A DNA stretch of 45,775 nt from Nocardia vaccinii NBRC 15922 (GCF_001613305.1 NZ_BDCC01000006.1:1-45775), one strand, 5' to 3'. Shown: positions 8,824-19,188, counted from the stretch's first letter. Notes: generated by a model not told the origin, from the sequence alone. Made by a program: numbers and translations.

Positions 8824-9621
8824 ATGAGCTACCCATACGGCCAGGCTGGTTACGGCGGCGGTCAGCCTCAGCCCTACGGCCAGCAGCCTTATGGTCAGCA
8901 GCCGGGATATCCGCAACAGCCCGGATATTCACAGCAGCAAGGCTATCCACAGCAGGGCTATCCGCAACAAGCTGCGTATCCGCAGCAGCCGGGTTATCCC
9001 CAGCAGCCGGGTATGCCTCAGCCGCCGGGTTTTCCACAGCAGATCGGTAATCCCCAACAGTTCAGTAATGCCCAACAGTTCGGTAATGCACAGCCGTCCA
9101 CCGGCGGCGGTACGGCGATCACCGCGGGTGTGCTGGCGATCGTGCTCGCGCTGCTGGCCATCGGCGGCATCGTCTACACCGTGCACGCCATGAGCGTCGC
9201 CAAGGAGGCCATCGACAACCTCAACAGCACGGTCGATTCGATGAACAGCCAATACGGGACCAGCATCTCGGCCTCGCACCACGATTTCGACGGGGGCGGT
9301 TACTACTTCGGCATGGTCCTCGAGGCGGTCGTCGCCGTGCTGTACCTCCTCGGCGGATTTTTGCTGCTCAACCACAAGAACGGCGGCCGGATCCTGCTGA
9401 TCACCCTGTCCTGCCTCGGTGCGGTCGGCGGTCTGATCGGCATGATCGTCGGCTTCGCCTCGGGCGTCCCGGCCTCGGCGGTCTTCTCCATCCCCGGCCT
9501 GCTGATCGTTGCCGTAATGCTGTTCTCGACCCTGTCCTCCGCCACCAAGCGCTGGTGTGGCGTGACCCCGCCCCAGGCCCCGCAGATCAATTACGCGCAG
9601 CCCCAGTACCCTCGCTACTGA
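8824..9621 (+). CDS. Four-TM membrane protein with Tyr/Gln/Pro-rich N-terminus
   Basis: This 265-aa protein is a paralog of those at 1141 and 9826. Residues 1-95 are a low-complexity stretch of YPQQPG-like units. [20 protein letters not shown] opens the first membrane segment. A short extracytoplasmic loop with [18 protein letters not shown] follows, then three more membrane spans ending near residue 240 with SSATKRW and a short Tyr/Gln/Pro tail. ATG 8824 was chosen because the strong purine tract GGGGAGGAAAGGA lies just upstream; the frame is open further upstream. Function is unknown. The Gln/Tyr/Pro-rich cytoplasmic-type heads of such proteins are often interaction or phase-separation segments, but that is only an inference here. 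It ends at a strong UUCG-loop hairpin. Confidence 0.88.
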   Translation: MSYPYGQAGYGGGQPQPYGQQPYGQQPGYPQQPGYSQQQGYPQQGYPQQAAYPQQPGYPQQPGMPQPPGFPQQIGNPQQFSNAQQFGNAQPSTGGGTAITAGVLAIVLALLAIGGIVYTVHAMSVAKEAIDNLNSTVDSMNSQYGTSISASHHDFDGGGYYFGMVLEAVVAVLYLLGGFLLLNHKNGGRILLITLSCLGAVGGLIGMIVGFASGVPASAVFSIPGLLIVAVMLFSTLSSATKRWCGVTPPQAPQINYAQPQYPRY

Positions 9622-9645
9622 TTGACAGGGCAGCGAATTGCCCAC

Positions 9646-9675
9646 TCGGGCACAGGATTTCGATCCTGTGCCCGA
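9646..9675 (+). terminator. Hairpin terminator with UUCG loop
   Basis: A perfect 13-bp stem (TCGGGCACAGGAT, 9646-9658, with its complement 9663-9675) is closed by TTCG and followed by TTT. It separates the two adjacent paralogous membrane-protein genes into different transcripts. Confidence 0.8.
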
Positions 9676-9825
9676 TTTGCGTCCGGTGGCGGTATCGCGG
9701 CGCGGCCCGATCCGCAGTCGCAGTGTCGGTGCTGCGGAATATGCTTCGACGGCATCGATTCGGCGGCCGGTGTGGTGTGATCGGCGCGTACAGTTCGCAT
9801 TCGAAGGCGAGAAAGGGGGGAGACC

Positions 9826-10440
9826 ATGGGATATCCATACGGGCAGCCCGGAAATTCGGGCTACGGACCTTATCCACAGCCTGGATACGCACAGCCAGGT
9901 TATCCACAACCGGGTTATCCACAGCCGGTCGGACCGGTGCGAAAGCCCGGTGGCGGCACCGCGATCACCGCTGGAGTGTTGGCCACCATCCAGGGGGCAC
10001 TGGGTTTGGTGGTGACGGTCGTGGGCACCATCGGAACCCGTGCGGATCGGCACGAAGGCTACGACAACAGCAGCGGTGATGTTGTCGCATTGATCGTCGT
10101 GGCGACCTACACGGGTCTGTATCTCACCGCGGCGATACTGTTCTTCTTCCGCAGACGCGCAGGTCGATACATGATCATCGGGACGAGCGGGCTGACCTTG
10201 GTCGGTGGTATCGGCGGAATGATCTATTCCCTGGTGGTGAACCCCCTCACGCAGGGGGACGTGATCGGTCTGCTCATATCGATACTGATCGTGTTCGTCA
10301 TCGAGTTCTCCACTCTGTGCTTGGCGGCGGTGAGCCCGACCCGGCGCTGGATCGAGGCACGTACGGCCGCGCCGACCCCCCTGGGTCAGTACCGGCAGCC
10401 CGCACCGATGTATGGCCCGCAGCAATACCCGCCCTACTGA
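9826..10440 (+). CDS. Small four-TM protein with Tyr/Gln/Pro-rich ends
   Basis: This 204-aa protein is the third paralog of the family. The 40-residue head contains repeated QPGYPQPGYPQP. Then [20 protein letters not shown] begins the first of four membrane spans, followed by a loop (TRADRHEGYDNSSGD), span two, an Arg-rich turn (FFRRRAGRY), spans three and four, SPTRRW and a short Tyr/Pro/Gln tail. ATG 9826 has a purine-rich site (GAGAAAGGGGGGAG) upstream. It lies immediately before glf. In M. tuberculosis that place is held by pirG/erp, a repeat-rich exported protein; the two are not evidently homologous. Function is unknown. Confidence 0.85.
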   Translation: MGYPYGQPGNSGYGPYPQPGYAQPGYPQPGYPQPVGPVRKPGGGTAITAGVLATIQGALGLVVTVVGTIGTRADRHEGYDNSSGDVVALIVVATYTGLYLTAAILFFFRRRAGRYMIIGTSGLTLVGGIGGMIYSLVVNPLTQGDVIGLLISILIVFVIEFSTLCLAAVSPTRRWIEARTAAPTPLGQYRQPAPMYGPQQYPPY

Positions 10441-10549
10441 TGGGACAGGTCGCGCCGAGCCGCGCGGCGACCGCATCGATCGCGGGCGTCGCGGCGATCC
10501 TCCTCGGCCTGTTGGGCGCCGGAAATCTGCCGGTCGTGCGGGTCGATAG

Positions 10550-11806
<1,257 letters not shown>

Positions 11807-11839
11807 CCCGCGCCCGAGCCGCCCTCTGCAGGAAGTGAC

Positions 11840-13843
11840 ATGACCGCACAAGCGACCCTGGAACAGATGCCCACCCACACCCGCGCAATCTCGCTGTTGC
11901 AGCGCGTCATCCTGCCGCGCCCGGGCGAACCGCTCGACGTGCGCACCCTGTACCTCGAGGAATCGGAGACCAACGCCCGTCGTGCGCACGCGATCTCGCG
12001 CACCTCGCTGTCGATCGGCGCCGAATCCGAGGTCTCCTTCTGCACCTACTTCAACGCGGTTCCGGCCAGTTACTGGCGGCGCTGGAGTGTGCTGAGCTCG
12101 GTGGTGCTGCGGCTGGAGCTGTCCGGCCACGGCCGGGTGGACGTGTACCGGTCCAAGGCGGACGGTTCGCGAATTCACGTGCAGGGCAACGAATTCGGCA
12201 CGATGCCTGCCGACCCGGCGCACAGCGGCGAGGGCGGACAGGCGGCCGGAATCGCCACGGAATCGGTGGAATTCGAGGTCGAGCTGGCGCCGTTCGAGGA
12301 CGGCGGCTGGATCTGGTTCGACATCACCACCGATTCTGCGGTCGAATTGCGCAGCGGCGGTTGGTACGCGCCGATCGAGGCGCCCGGTGCGGGCACCATC
12401 GCGGTCGGCATGCCCACCTTCAACCGTCCGGGCGACGCGGTGAAAACCATTGCGGCGCTGGGCTCGGACCCGCTGGTGCTGGAGAAGATCCGCGCGGTCA
12501 TCATTCCGGACCAGGGCACCCGCAAGGTCGTCGACGAACCCGGATTCGCCGAAGCCGCTGTGCCGCTGGGTGATCGGCTGACCTTCCACAACCAGCCCAA
12601 CCTGGGCGGATCCGGCGGATACAGCCGGGTCATGTACGAGGCGTTGAAGCCCGCCCCGGGAGATCCGAAGCATGCCGAATACATCGTCTACATGGACGAC
12701 GACATCGAGATCGAGCCGGACTGCATCCTGCGCGCCCTGGCCTTCTCCCGTTTCGCCCGCTCGCCCATCCTGACCGGCGGCCAGATGCTCAACCTGCAGG
12801 AACGCTCGCACCTGCACACCATGGGCGAGGTGGTGGACCGCTCCATCTTCATGTGGACCGCGGCCCCGAACGTGGAGTACGACCACGACTTCTCCAAGAA
12901 TCCGCTGCGCGACCGCGACAACTCCAAGTTGTTGCACCGCCGTATCGACGTGGACTTCAACGGCTGGTGGACCTGCGTCATCCCGCGCAAGGTGGCCGAG
13001 GAACTGGGCCAGCCGCTGCCGCTGTTCCTGAAGTGGGACGACGTCGAATACGGTCTGCGCGCACGCGAACACGGCTATCCGACGGTCACCCTGCCGGGTG
13101 CGGCGGTCTGGCATATGGCCTGGTCCGACAAGGACGACGCGATCGACTGGCAGGCGTACTTCCATCTGCGCAACCGCTTGGTCGTCGCCTCGCTGCATCT
13201 GCCGAACGACGGGCGCCCGATGGTGGTCAACACCATCAAGGCGACGCTGAAACATCTGCTGTGCTTGGAGTATTCGACGGTCGCCATCCAGAACGAGGCG
13301 ATCCGCGACTACCTCGCCGGACCTGACAAGCTGTTCGGCCTGCTGCCCACCGCTCTGGGCAAGGTGCACGCCGTGCGCAAGGAGTATCCCGACGCGGTGG
13401 TTCTGCCGTCGTCGACAGAACTGCCGCTGGCCTCGCATGCCGAGGTCGGCGCGGTCGGCGAGCCGGGCAATCCGATCGCCAAGGTGGCCCGGCTCGGTAA
13501 GGGCCTGCTGCACAACGTCCGCAAGGCCAACCCGAAGCACCACGACACCCCGCAGCTGAACGTCCCGACGCTCGACGCGCGCTGGTTCTTGCTCTCCCAG
13601 GTGGACGGCGTCACCGTCACCACCGCCGACGGCCGCGGCGTGGTGTACCGCAAGCGCGATCCGCGCAAGGCGCTCGAGCTGTTCAAGGAGGCCATGCGGC
13701 TGCGCCGGGAGCTGGCCGAGCGCTTCCCCGAGGTGCGCAACCAGTATCGTGCGGCGCACGCGAAGCTGACCAGCACCGCGGCTTGGGAGGACGCCTTCGG
13801 CATCGGCCCGGCCGCGAGCACACAGGAGAAGAATCCGAAATGA
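11840..13843 (+). CDS. glfT2: Galactofuranosyltransferase GlfT2
   Basis: This processive bifunctional enzyme extends galactan with alternating beta-1,5 and beta-1,6 galactofuranose on the decaprenyl-linked acceptor at the inner membrane face. It is 667 aa, about 30 longer than the M. tuberculosis protein, the extra being at the N-terminus. An N-terminal beta-barrel domain is followed by a GT-A domain with the metal-binding DDD at residues 286-288 (YMDDDIEIEPD). The catalytic region has Asp400/Asp401 in KWDDVEYG and His425 in AVWHMAW. These match D256-D258, D371/D372 and H396 of the known enzyme with a constant offset of about 29-30. A helical C-terminal domain completes it. ATG 11840 has AGGAAG upstream. 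Its stop overlaps the next gene's start (ATGA). Confidence 0.97.
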   Translation: MTAQATLEQMPTHTRAISLLQRVILPRPGEPLDVRTLYLEESETNARRAHAISRTSLSIGAESEVSFCTYFNAVPASYWRRWSVLSSVVLRLELSGHGRVDVYRSKADGSRIHVQGNEFGTMPADPAHSGEGGQAAGIATESVEFEVELAPFEDGGWIWFDITTDSAVELRSGGWYAPIEAPGAGTIAVGMPTFNRPGDAVKTIAALGSDPLVLEKIRAVIIPDQGTRKVVDEPGFAEAAVPLGDRLTFHNQPNLGGSGGYSRVMYEALKPAPGDPKHAEYIVYMDDDIEIEPDCILRALAFSRFARSPILTGGQMLNLQERSHLHTMGEVVDRSIFMWTAAPNVEYDHDFSKNPLRDRDNSKLLHRRIDVDFNGWWTCVIPRKVAEELGQPLPLFLKWDDVEYGLRAREHGYPTVTLPGAAVWHMAWSDKDDAIDWQAYFHLRNRLVVASLHLPNDGRPMVVNTIKATLKHLLCLEYSTVAIQNEAIRDYLAGPDKLFGLLPTALGKVHAVRKEYPDAVVLPSSTELPLASHAEVGAVGEPGNPIAKVARLGKGLLHNVRKANPKHHDTPQLNVPTLDARWFLLSQVDGVTVTTADGRGVVYRKRDPRKALELFKEAMRLRRELAERFPEVRNQYRAAHAKLTSTAAWEDAFGIGPAASTQEKNPK

Positions 13844-14439
13844 CCGCAGAAGCCTCCGATCTGGGCGGCAGGGCGCCGGAGCTGCACGTCGTTCCCGATC
13901 CGCAGACGCGATCGGGTGAGGTCAAGATCCTCAACGCCGTGCAGGGCACCGTCGGATCCAGCCCGGCCGTGATTTCCGCCGCGCGCGGAATGTCCCACTT
14001 CGGCGAGCACGCGCTGGGCTGGATGGCGATCGGGGCGCTCGGCGCACTCGTGGACAAGCCGCGCCGGCGGCAGTGGGCGGGTGTCGCGGTCGGCGCGTTC
14101 GGTTCGCACGCGGCCTCGGTCGTCATCAAGCGGATCGTCCGGCGCAAGCGGCCGCACGATCCGTCGGTGCAGGTCAACGTGTCGACGCCGAGCAAGTTGA
14201 GTTTCCCGTCCTCGCACGCGACCTCCACCACGGCAGCTGCGGTGTTGCTCGGACGGTTGACCGGGCTACCCTTGCCTGCGGTGCTCGTGCCCCCGATGCT
14301 GCTTTCCCGGATGGTTCTGGGAGTGCACTATCCGTCCGACGTGCTCGCCGGTTCCGCGCTGGGCGCCGCGTCGGCTGCCGCCGTGCTAGCCGCCGAAAAG
14401 AGATTTGCCAGTGACCGCACAGGAAAGAGCCCTCGCTGA
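13840..14439 (+). CDS. PAP2-family phosphatase (Rv3807c-like)
   Basis: This is a 199-aa type 2 phosphatidic-acid phosphatase-family membrane protein. It has the three catalytic blocks: KRIVRRKRPHDPSV (KX6RP), FPSSHAT (PSGH-like) and SRMVLGVHYPSDVL (SRX5HX3D). Its M. tuberculosis counterpart at the same position, Rv3807c, is proposed to remove the 5-phosphate from decaprenyl-phosphoryl-5-phosphoribose, the step after UbiA on the way to decaprenyl-phosphoryl-arabinose. ATG 13840 overlaps the glfT2 stop by four bases, indicating translational coupling, which is why the longer open frame upstream is not used. The next gene starts at 14441, one base after this stop. Confidence 0.93.
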   Translation: MTAEASDLGGRAPELHVVPDPQTRSGEVKILNAVQGTVGSSPAVISAARGMSHFGEHALGWMAIGALGALVDKPRRRQWAGVAVGAFGSHAASVVIKRIVRRKRPHDPSVQVNVSTPSKLSFPSSHATSTTAAAVLLGRLTGLPLPAVLVPPMLLSRMVLGVHYPSDVLAGSALGAASAAAVLAAEKRFASDRTGKSPR

Positions 14440-14440
14440 A

Positions 14441-15385
14441 ATGAGTGAAGAGCCGACCGGCACCGACCTCGACGAAGCCGTGCTGAAGGGTCCGCCCAAG
14501 ACCCTGGCCGGAGGGCTCGTCAAGGCCGTGCGCCCGCGCCAGTGGGTCAAGAACGTCCTGGTGCTGGCCGCACCGCTCGCGGCGGGCAAACTGCCGGACG
14601 GCAATTATGCGATCGCCGATGTGACCAGGGACTGGCATATCGGCATCGCGTTCGTGGTCTTCTGCATGGCGGCCTCGGGCATCTATCTGATCAACGACGC
14701 GATGGACGTGGAGGCCGACCGGGCCCACCCGACCAAGCGTTTCCGGCCGATCGCCGCCGGTGTGGTGCCGATCAACCTGGCCTACCTGCTCTCGGTCGTC
14801 TTCCTGGCCGGATCGCTGGCGATCTCCTTCCTGGCCGCCTGGCAGCTGGCGGTCACGATGGCGGTCTACATCGGCATTCAGCTGGGGTACTGCTTCGGGC
14901 TCAAACACCAAGCGGTACTGGATATCTGCATCGTGTCCTCGGGCTTCCTGCTGCGCGCGGTGGCCGGCGGCGCGGCGGCGGACATCCGGCTGTCGCAGTG
15001 GTTCCTGCTGATCATGGCGTTCGGTTCGCTGTTCATGGCGGCCGGAAAGCGCTACGCGGAGTTGAAGATCGCACTCGACACCGGGGCGAAGATCCGTAAG
15101 TCGTTGCAGTACTACACCCCCACTTACCTGCGGTTCATCTGGACGTTGTCGGCGACGGCGCTGGTCGTGTTCTACGGCCTGTGGGCCTTCGAGACCGACC
15201 ACAAGCACACCCAGTGGTTCGCGATCTCGATGATTCCGTTTACGATCGCAGTCCTGCGTTATTCGGTCGACGTCGACGGTGGCGAGGCCGGGGAACCCGA
15301 AGAGATCGCGCTGGGGGACCGCATCCTGCAGTTCCTCGCCATCGCCTGGATCGGAGCGGTAGGTGTCGCTGTCTATCTCACCTGA
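14441..15385 (+). CDS. ubiA: Decaprenyl-phosphate phosphoribosyltransferase (DPPR synthase)
   Basis: This is a UbiA-superfamily integral membrane enzyme, 314 aa. It transfers 5-phosphoribose from PRPP to decaprenyl phosphate, the first committed step to the arabinose donor. The conserved N-terminal block is VRPRQWVKNVLVLAAPLA. The first Asp-rich Mg-binding motif is NDAMDVEADRAHPTKRFRPI (Asn85, Asp86, Asp89, Asp93). The second conserved loop region includes AAGKRYAELK. About eight or nine membrane spans are visible. ATG 14441 lies one base after the phosphatase stop with AGGAAAGAG (14421-14429) upstream; an in-frame GTG at 14411 is a possible earlier start. The end overlaps aftB by 23 bp. In M. 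tuberculosis this gene is Rv3806c, and mutations in it affect ethambutol resistance. Confidence 0.96.
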   Translation: MSEEPTGTDLDEAVLKGPPKTLAGGLVKAVRPRQWVKNVLVLAAPLAAGKLPDGNYAIADVTRDWHIGIAFVVFCMAASGIYLINDAMDVEADRAHPTKRFRPIAAGVVPINLAYLLSVVFLAGSLAISFLAAWQLAVTMAVYIGIQLGYCFGLKHQAVLDICIVSSGFLLRAVAGGAAADIRLSQWFLLIMAFGSLFMAAGKRYAELKIALDTGAKIRKSLQYYTPTYLRFIWTLSATALVVFYGLWAFETDHKHTQWFAISMIPFTIAVLRYSVDVDGGEAGEPEEIALGDRILQFLAIAWIGAVGVAVYLT

Positions 15386-17396
15386 CGAGATGCTGGCAGA
15401 CGGGGAAGAGCGGGAGGGGACGGACGGTTCGAGCCAATCGCTCGACCGTGTCCGGCTACGTGATCCCGCACGGCGTTTCGCGCTGTTCGCTCGCCTGGCA
15501 TTCGTCGGTGGGGTGGTCACCACCGTGGTCGTCTTCGCCTGCGGCGCTTGGGCGCGTCGCTGGATCGCGGACGACGGCCTGATCGTCCTGCGCACCGTGC
15601 GCAACCTGATGGCCGGTAACGGCCCGGTCTTCAACGCGGGCGACCGCGTGGAGACCAACACCAGTGCCGCGTGGACCTATGTGATCTGGTTCTTCAGCTG
15701 GATCACCCACGCCCGCCTGGAATACGTGAGTCTGTTCACCGCACTGACCCTTTCGCTGCTCGCGGTGACCTTCGCGATGCTGGGCGCGGCGCGGCTGTGG
15801 GGCGGCGCGGCAACGCAATTGCTGCTTCCGGCCGGCGCCGTGGTCTACATCGCGGTGCCGCCGGCCCGCGACTACGCCACCTCCGGCTTGGAGAACTGCC
15901 TGGTCATCTTCTGGCTGGGCGTGCTGTGGTATCTGCTGATGCGCTGGTCCCAGGCCGAACGAGTCCGGCTGCCAAGCCTTTTCGGCCTGGTGTTCTGGGC
16001 CGGGTTGTGCTGGGTGGTGCGTCCGGAGATGACCATTCTCGGCGGCCTGACCCTGGTCATGGTGTTCTGCGCGCCGATGCCCGCCGCGCGGGTGCGCCCG
16101 ATTCTCCTGCGCGCCTGCATAGTCGTGATCGGCGGTCTGGTTCCGGTGGGATATCAGATCTGGCGAATGGGGTACTACGGACTTCCGGTACCCAATACCG
16201 CGATCGCCAAGGAGGCGGGCGGCGCGAAGTGGGGTCAGGGCCTCAAATATCTGTGGGATCTGAGCGGGCCGTACTTCCTGTGGGCGCCGATGCTGGTGCT
16301 GGCGATCGTCGCGGTGGTGATCCTGCGCACGCGCCGGACTCGCGCCGGATCGGCCGAGGCCGATGCGGAATCGGATGCGGAATCGGCTGTGGCGCGGGGA
16401 CGCTCGGGTCTGCTCGGCCGGGTCGAAGGTGTCCGGCAGCGGTTGCGGACCCGGCGTGCGGTGGTCACGCTGATCCTGGTCGGCGCACTGCTGCTGATCG
16501 TTTTCGAACTGCGCGTCGGCGGCGATTTCATGCATGGACGAATGTTGCTGCCGCAGTTGTTCACTCTGCTGCTGCCGGTGTCGGTACTGCCGGTGTGGCG
16601 GTTCGGCGCGGCCGCGCGCGGTGCGCTGCACCGGAATTGGGCGTTCGCGTTGCCGGTGGTCTGGGTGGCTATGATCGCCTGGGCGCTGTTCGCCTCGAAC
16701 ACCACCGGTAACAAGTCCGGCGCGAGCATCAGTGCGGACGGCATCGTCGACGAGCGAATCTACTACGTGCTCAACAGCGGTCACGACCATCCGGTGCTGG
16801 CCGAGGACTATCTGGACTATCCGCGCATGCGGGCAATGGTCGACGACATCGACAACACCCCCAACGGCGGCCTGCTGCTGAACTCGCCGTCGTTCATGAT
16901 GTGGTACGTCGCGCCGCCGCCGCTGCCGATCCCGCCGGGCGGGGCCGGCCATACCGTCTATTTCCTGAATCTCGGCATGACCAGCATGAACGTTCCGCTG
17001 AACGTGCGCGTCATCGATCAGGAGGGCCTGGCCTATCCGCTGGCCGCGCATTCGGACCGGCTCACCGATGGTCGCATCGGACACGACAAGAACCTCTACG
17101 CGGACTGGGCGGTGGTCGATACCGGCATGGTCGACCGGCATCCGTGGATGCCCTGGTACATGGACGAGAAGTGGACGATGCGGGCGCACACCGCGCTGTC
17201 CTGCCCGGCCACCCAGGATCTGCTGGCCTCTTCGCGGGCCCCGCTGACGCTGTCGCGGTTCAAGCACAACCTGATCCAGGCGTGGTCGTTCTCCAAGTAC
17301 CGGATCGATCGGGTGCCCAAGTACGAGATCGAGCGTTGTCATCTGGTCGACCCGGCTCCGACGCCGCCCCCGCCGGTGCTAACACCGCCGAAGTAG
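15363..17396 (+). CDS. aftB: Terminal beta-1,2-arabinofuranosyltransferase AftB
   Basis: This GT-C family membrane glycosyltransferase caps arabinan chains with beta-1,2-linked arabinofuranose outside the membrane, using decaprenyl-phosphoryl-arabinose. It is 677 aa. The hydrophobic N-terminal half has many spans. The catalytic Asp pair after the first span is Asp70/Asp71 in WIADDGLIVLRTVRNLMAGN. The C-terminal part (from about residue 465) is a soluble periplasmic domain. GTG 15363 has GGAG six bases upstream and overlaps ubiA by 23 bp; an ATG at 15390 is the alternative. The M. tuberculosis protein (Rv3805c) is about 50 residues shorter. The extra length lies partly in an acidic N-terminal extension and partly in an Ala/Glu-rich cytoplasmic loop (about residues 322-345). 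It is the last gene of the glf operon. Confidence 0.95.
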   Translation: MSLSISPDEMLADGEEREGTDGSSQSLDRVRLRDPARRFALFARLAFVGGVVTTVVVFACGAWARRWIADDGLIVLRTVRNLMAGNGPVFNAGDRVETNTSAAWTYVIWFFSWITHARLEYVSLFTALTLSLLAVTFAMLGAARLWGGAATQLLLPAGAVVYIAVPPARDYATSGLENCLVIFWLGVLWYLLMRWSQAERVRLPSLFGLVFWAGLCWVVRPEMTILGGLTLVMVFCAPMPAARVRPILLRACIVVIGGLVPVGYQIWRMGYYGLPVPNTAIAKEAGGAKWGQGLKYLWDLSGPYFLWAPMLVLAIVAVVILRTRRTRAGSAEADAESDAESAVARGRSGLLGRVEGVRQRLRTRRAVVTLILVGALLLIVFELRVGGDFMHGRMLLPQLFTLLLPVSVLPVWRFGAAARGALHRNWAFALPVVWVAMIAWALFASNTTGNKSGASISADGIVDERIYYVLNSGHDHPVLAEDYLDYPRMRAMVDDIDNTPNGGLLLNSPSFMMWYVAPPPLPIPPGGAGHTVYFLNLGMTSMNVPLNVRVIDQEGLAYPLAAHSDRLTDGRIGHDKNLYADWAVVDTGMVDRHPWMPWYMDEKWTMRAHTALSCPATQDLLASSRAPLTLSRFKHNLIQAWSFSKYRIDRVPKYEIERCHLVDPAPTPPPPVLTPPK

Positions 17397-17726
17397 ACCC
17401 CGACCTTTCGGTAGCTGTGAAATGACTGTGTGTTTGCAGGTGTGGCCCGGCCCGGTTCGTGGTCGGGTCGGACGGGCGAATATCCAGGTCATGGCAGCTG
17501 CGGGTGATCATCTCGACGAGTCCGGGACCGCTCGCCGCTGGACCGTGACGACCACTTCTAAACTGCGTTTTCCACCACTTCGTATCATTTTGATAACACT
17601 GCGACATGGTTCGCACGATAAGCTCACCGAGTACTTCCGCCCGGCGGTGCAGGCCTGCTTGCGCTGGTGGGCGGGCCCGCACGAAGCGGCCGAGCCCGGC
17701 CGCACAAAGGAAAGGCCGAACAGGAT
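17397..17726. other. Intergenic region upstream of first mycolyltransferase
   Basis: These 330 bp hold no supported gene. From about 17555 it becomes AT-richer and contains a small dyad, TATCA ttt TGATA (17583-17595), next to a -10-like TATCAT. This is a plausible promoter or operator for the downstream gene, but no convincing -35 box is visible. Confidence 0.35.
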
Positions 17727-18839
17727 ATGCGAGGCGTGACTGTGCGTTGGGCGCAGGAAAGACGTCGGAGACGGTCGCTCGATCAGGATTCGCGGCGACG
17801 GTCCGGCTGGATGAGGCGCTCGGCGCTCGGATTGGCGTTGGCTACGCTGTTGCCGATCGGAATGTCCGCGGCGGAAGCGGGTACCGCGTCCGCGGCGTAC
17901 AACCCGACCGGATTCGACTTCTGGGTCAATTCGTCGATCATGGGTCCGATCAAATCGCGGATCTTCCGCGCCGCCGACGGCAACACCGATCGCGTGGTGT
18001 ACGCGCTCGACGGTGAACGCGCCGGTCTGGATCTGTCCGGCTGGGAAATCGACACCAACGTCGCCAATGCGCTCACCCGCGCGAATATCAACGTGGTGAT
18101 GCCGGTGGGCGGCCAGTCCAGCTTCTATATGGACTGGAATTCGCCCAGTTCGTTCCTGGGCATTCCACCGCAGGCCGGTTCGTCGGGTTCGTCCTCGGGC
18201 TCCTCGTCCGGTTCGGGCGGGCTGCAGATTTTCGGGCAGGGTCCGGGTAAGAGCTACCGCTACGACTGGGAAACCTTCGTCACCCGCGACCTGCGCAACG
18301 CGCTGCGCGACCGGCTCGGCTTCCGGACCACGCGCAACGGTGTGTTCGGCCTGTCGATGGGCGGCAGTGCGGCGCTGACGCTGGCCGCGCACCACCCGGA
18401 CATGTTCCATTACGCGGGTGCGTATTCGGGTTATCTGAACATTTCCGCGCCCGGTATGCGGGAGGCGTTGCGCGCGGCGATGATCGACGCCGGTGGCTAC
18501 AACATCGACTCGATGGCGCCGCCGTGGAGCCCGAAGTGGTTCTACATGGATCCGTTCGTCTTCGCTCCGCAGCTCAAGGCCAACAACACCAGGCTGTGGA
18601 TCGCCGCGGCCAGCGGCGTTCCGGGGGCCGGCGATGTGTCCAACGTGATGGACGTCATCCAGGGTTCCCCGCTCGAGGCGCTGGCCTTGGCCAATACCCG
18701 GGCCTTCCAGATTCGCATGCTGAGCCTGGGCGCGCAGAACGTCACCTACGATTTTCCGGCCTTCGGCGTGCACAACTGGCACAACTGGGAAGCCGAGGTC
18801 TACAAGATGATCCCGGACATGTCCGCCAATATCGGCTGA
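17727..18839 (+). CDS. Mycolyltransferase, antigen 85 family (copy 1)
   Basis: This exported alpha/beta-hydrolase transfers mycolic acids between trehalose mycolates and arabinan. It is 370 aa. An Arg-rich start and a hydrophobic stretch (RRSALGLALATLLPIGMSAA) ending at TASA form a signal peptide. The mature part begins YNPTGFDFWVNSSIMGPIKS. The family block VMPVGGQSSFYMDW is followed by an unusual Ser/Gly-rich loop (SSGSSSGSSSGSGG). The triad is Ser210 in FGLSMGGSAA, Glu317 in SPLEALAL and His349 in FGVHNWHNW. ATG 17727 was preferred because of the signal peptide and the purine-rich AAAGGAAAGG upstream. It is about 60 percent identical by eye to copy 2 at 19461, suggesting tandem duplication. 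A hairpin terminator follows, so it is probably monocistronic. Confidence 0.95.
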   Translation: MRGVTVRWAQERRRRRSLDQDSRRRSGWMRRSALGLALATLLPIGMSAAEAGTASAAYNPTGFDFWVNSSIMGPIKSRIFRAADGNTDRVVYALDGERAGLDLSGWEIDTNVANALTRANINVVMPVGGQSSFYMDWNSPSSFLGIPPQAGSSGSSSGSSSGSGGLQIFGQGPGKSYRYDWETFVTRDLRNALRDRLGFRTTRNGVFGLSMGGSAALTLAAHHPDMFHYAGAYSGYLNISAPGMREALRAAMIDAGGYNIDSMAPPWSPKWFYMDPFVFAPQLKANNTRLWIAAASGVPGAGDVSNVMDVIQGSPLEALALANTRAFQIRMLSLGAQNVTYDFPAFGVHNWHNWEAEVYKMIPDMSANIG

Positions 18840-18853
18840 CCAACCGGAAGACG

Positions 18854-18887
18854 AGGCCGTGGACGGAGTTCTCTCCGCCCACGGCCT
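18854..18887 (+). terminator. Hairpin terminator after mycolyltransferase copy 1
   Basis: The arms AGGCCGTGG (18854-18862) and CCACGGCCT (18879-18887) pair, with an inner GGAG/CTCC extension. A T-rich stretch, TTCCCTTTT, follows directly. This is a good intrinsic terminator. Confidence 0.85.
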
Positions 18888-18980
18888 TTCCCTTTTCGGC
18901 TGCCGTCCGACACACGGCTGGCCCGCCCATCGGATTCCGATCCCCGGCCGACGCCAACTCCGGGTTCGCGGCCCGTCGCA

Positions 18981-19180
18981 CACGCCGACCCGAGGTTCGC
19001 GACCCGTCCCGCCCTTCGGACGTGTGGCGATCGGTGTCGAGAGGTTCCGCCGAATGTCACCCGAGCTCGCTCACCCACGACATCGACCTCGCAGGTTCGA
19101 GGGCTGTCTTTCCGTTCGGACGCGTGGCGATGGTGTCGTGAAGTCCCGCTGACGGTCACCCTGGCCGGCTCACCTCGGAC
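18981..19180. repeat. Degenerate 100-bp tandem duplication
   Basis: Two roughly 100-bp units in the gap between mycolyltransferase copies 1 and 2 resemble each other at an offset of exactly 100 bp over the best-matched part (TTCGGACGTGTGGCGA at 19015 against TTCGGACGCGTGGCGA at 19115). Similarity weakens at both ends. No gene is supported in the surrounding 621-bp gap (18840-19460). Confidence 0.6.
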
Positions 19181-19188
19181 CGCGCCTA

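Noticed and set aside
17667..17726. Earlier start for mycolyltransferase copy 1
   Set aside because: The added residues are hydrophilic, lack a ribosome-binding site and would push the signal peptide too far from the N-terminus.
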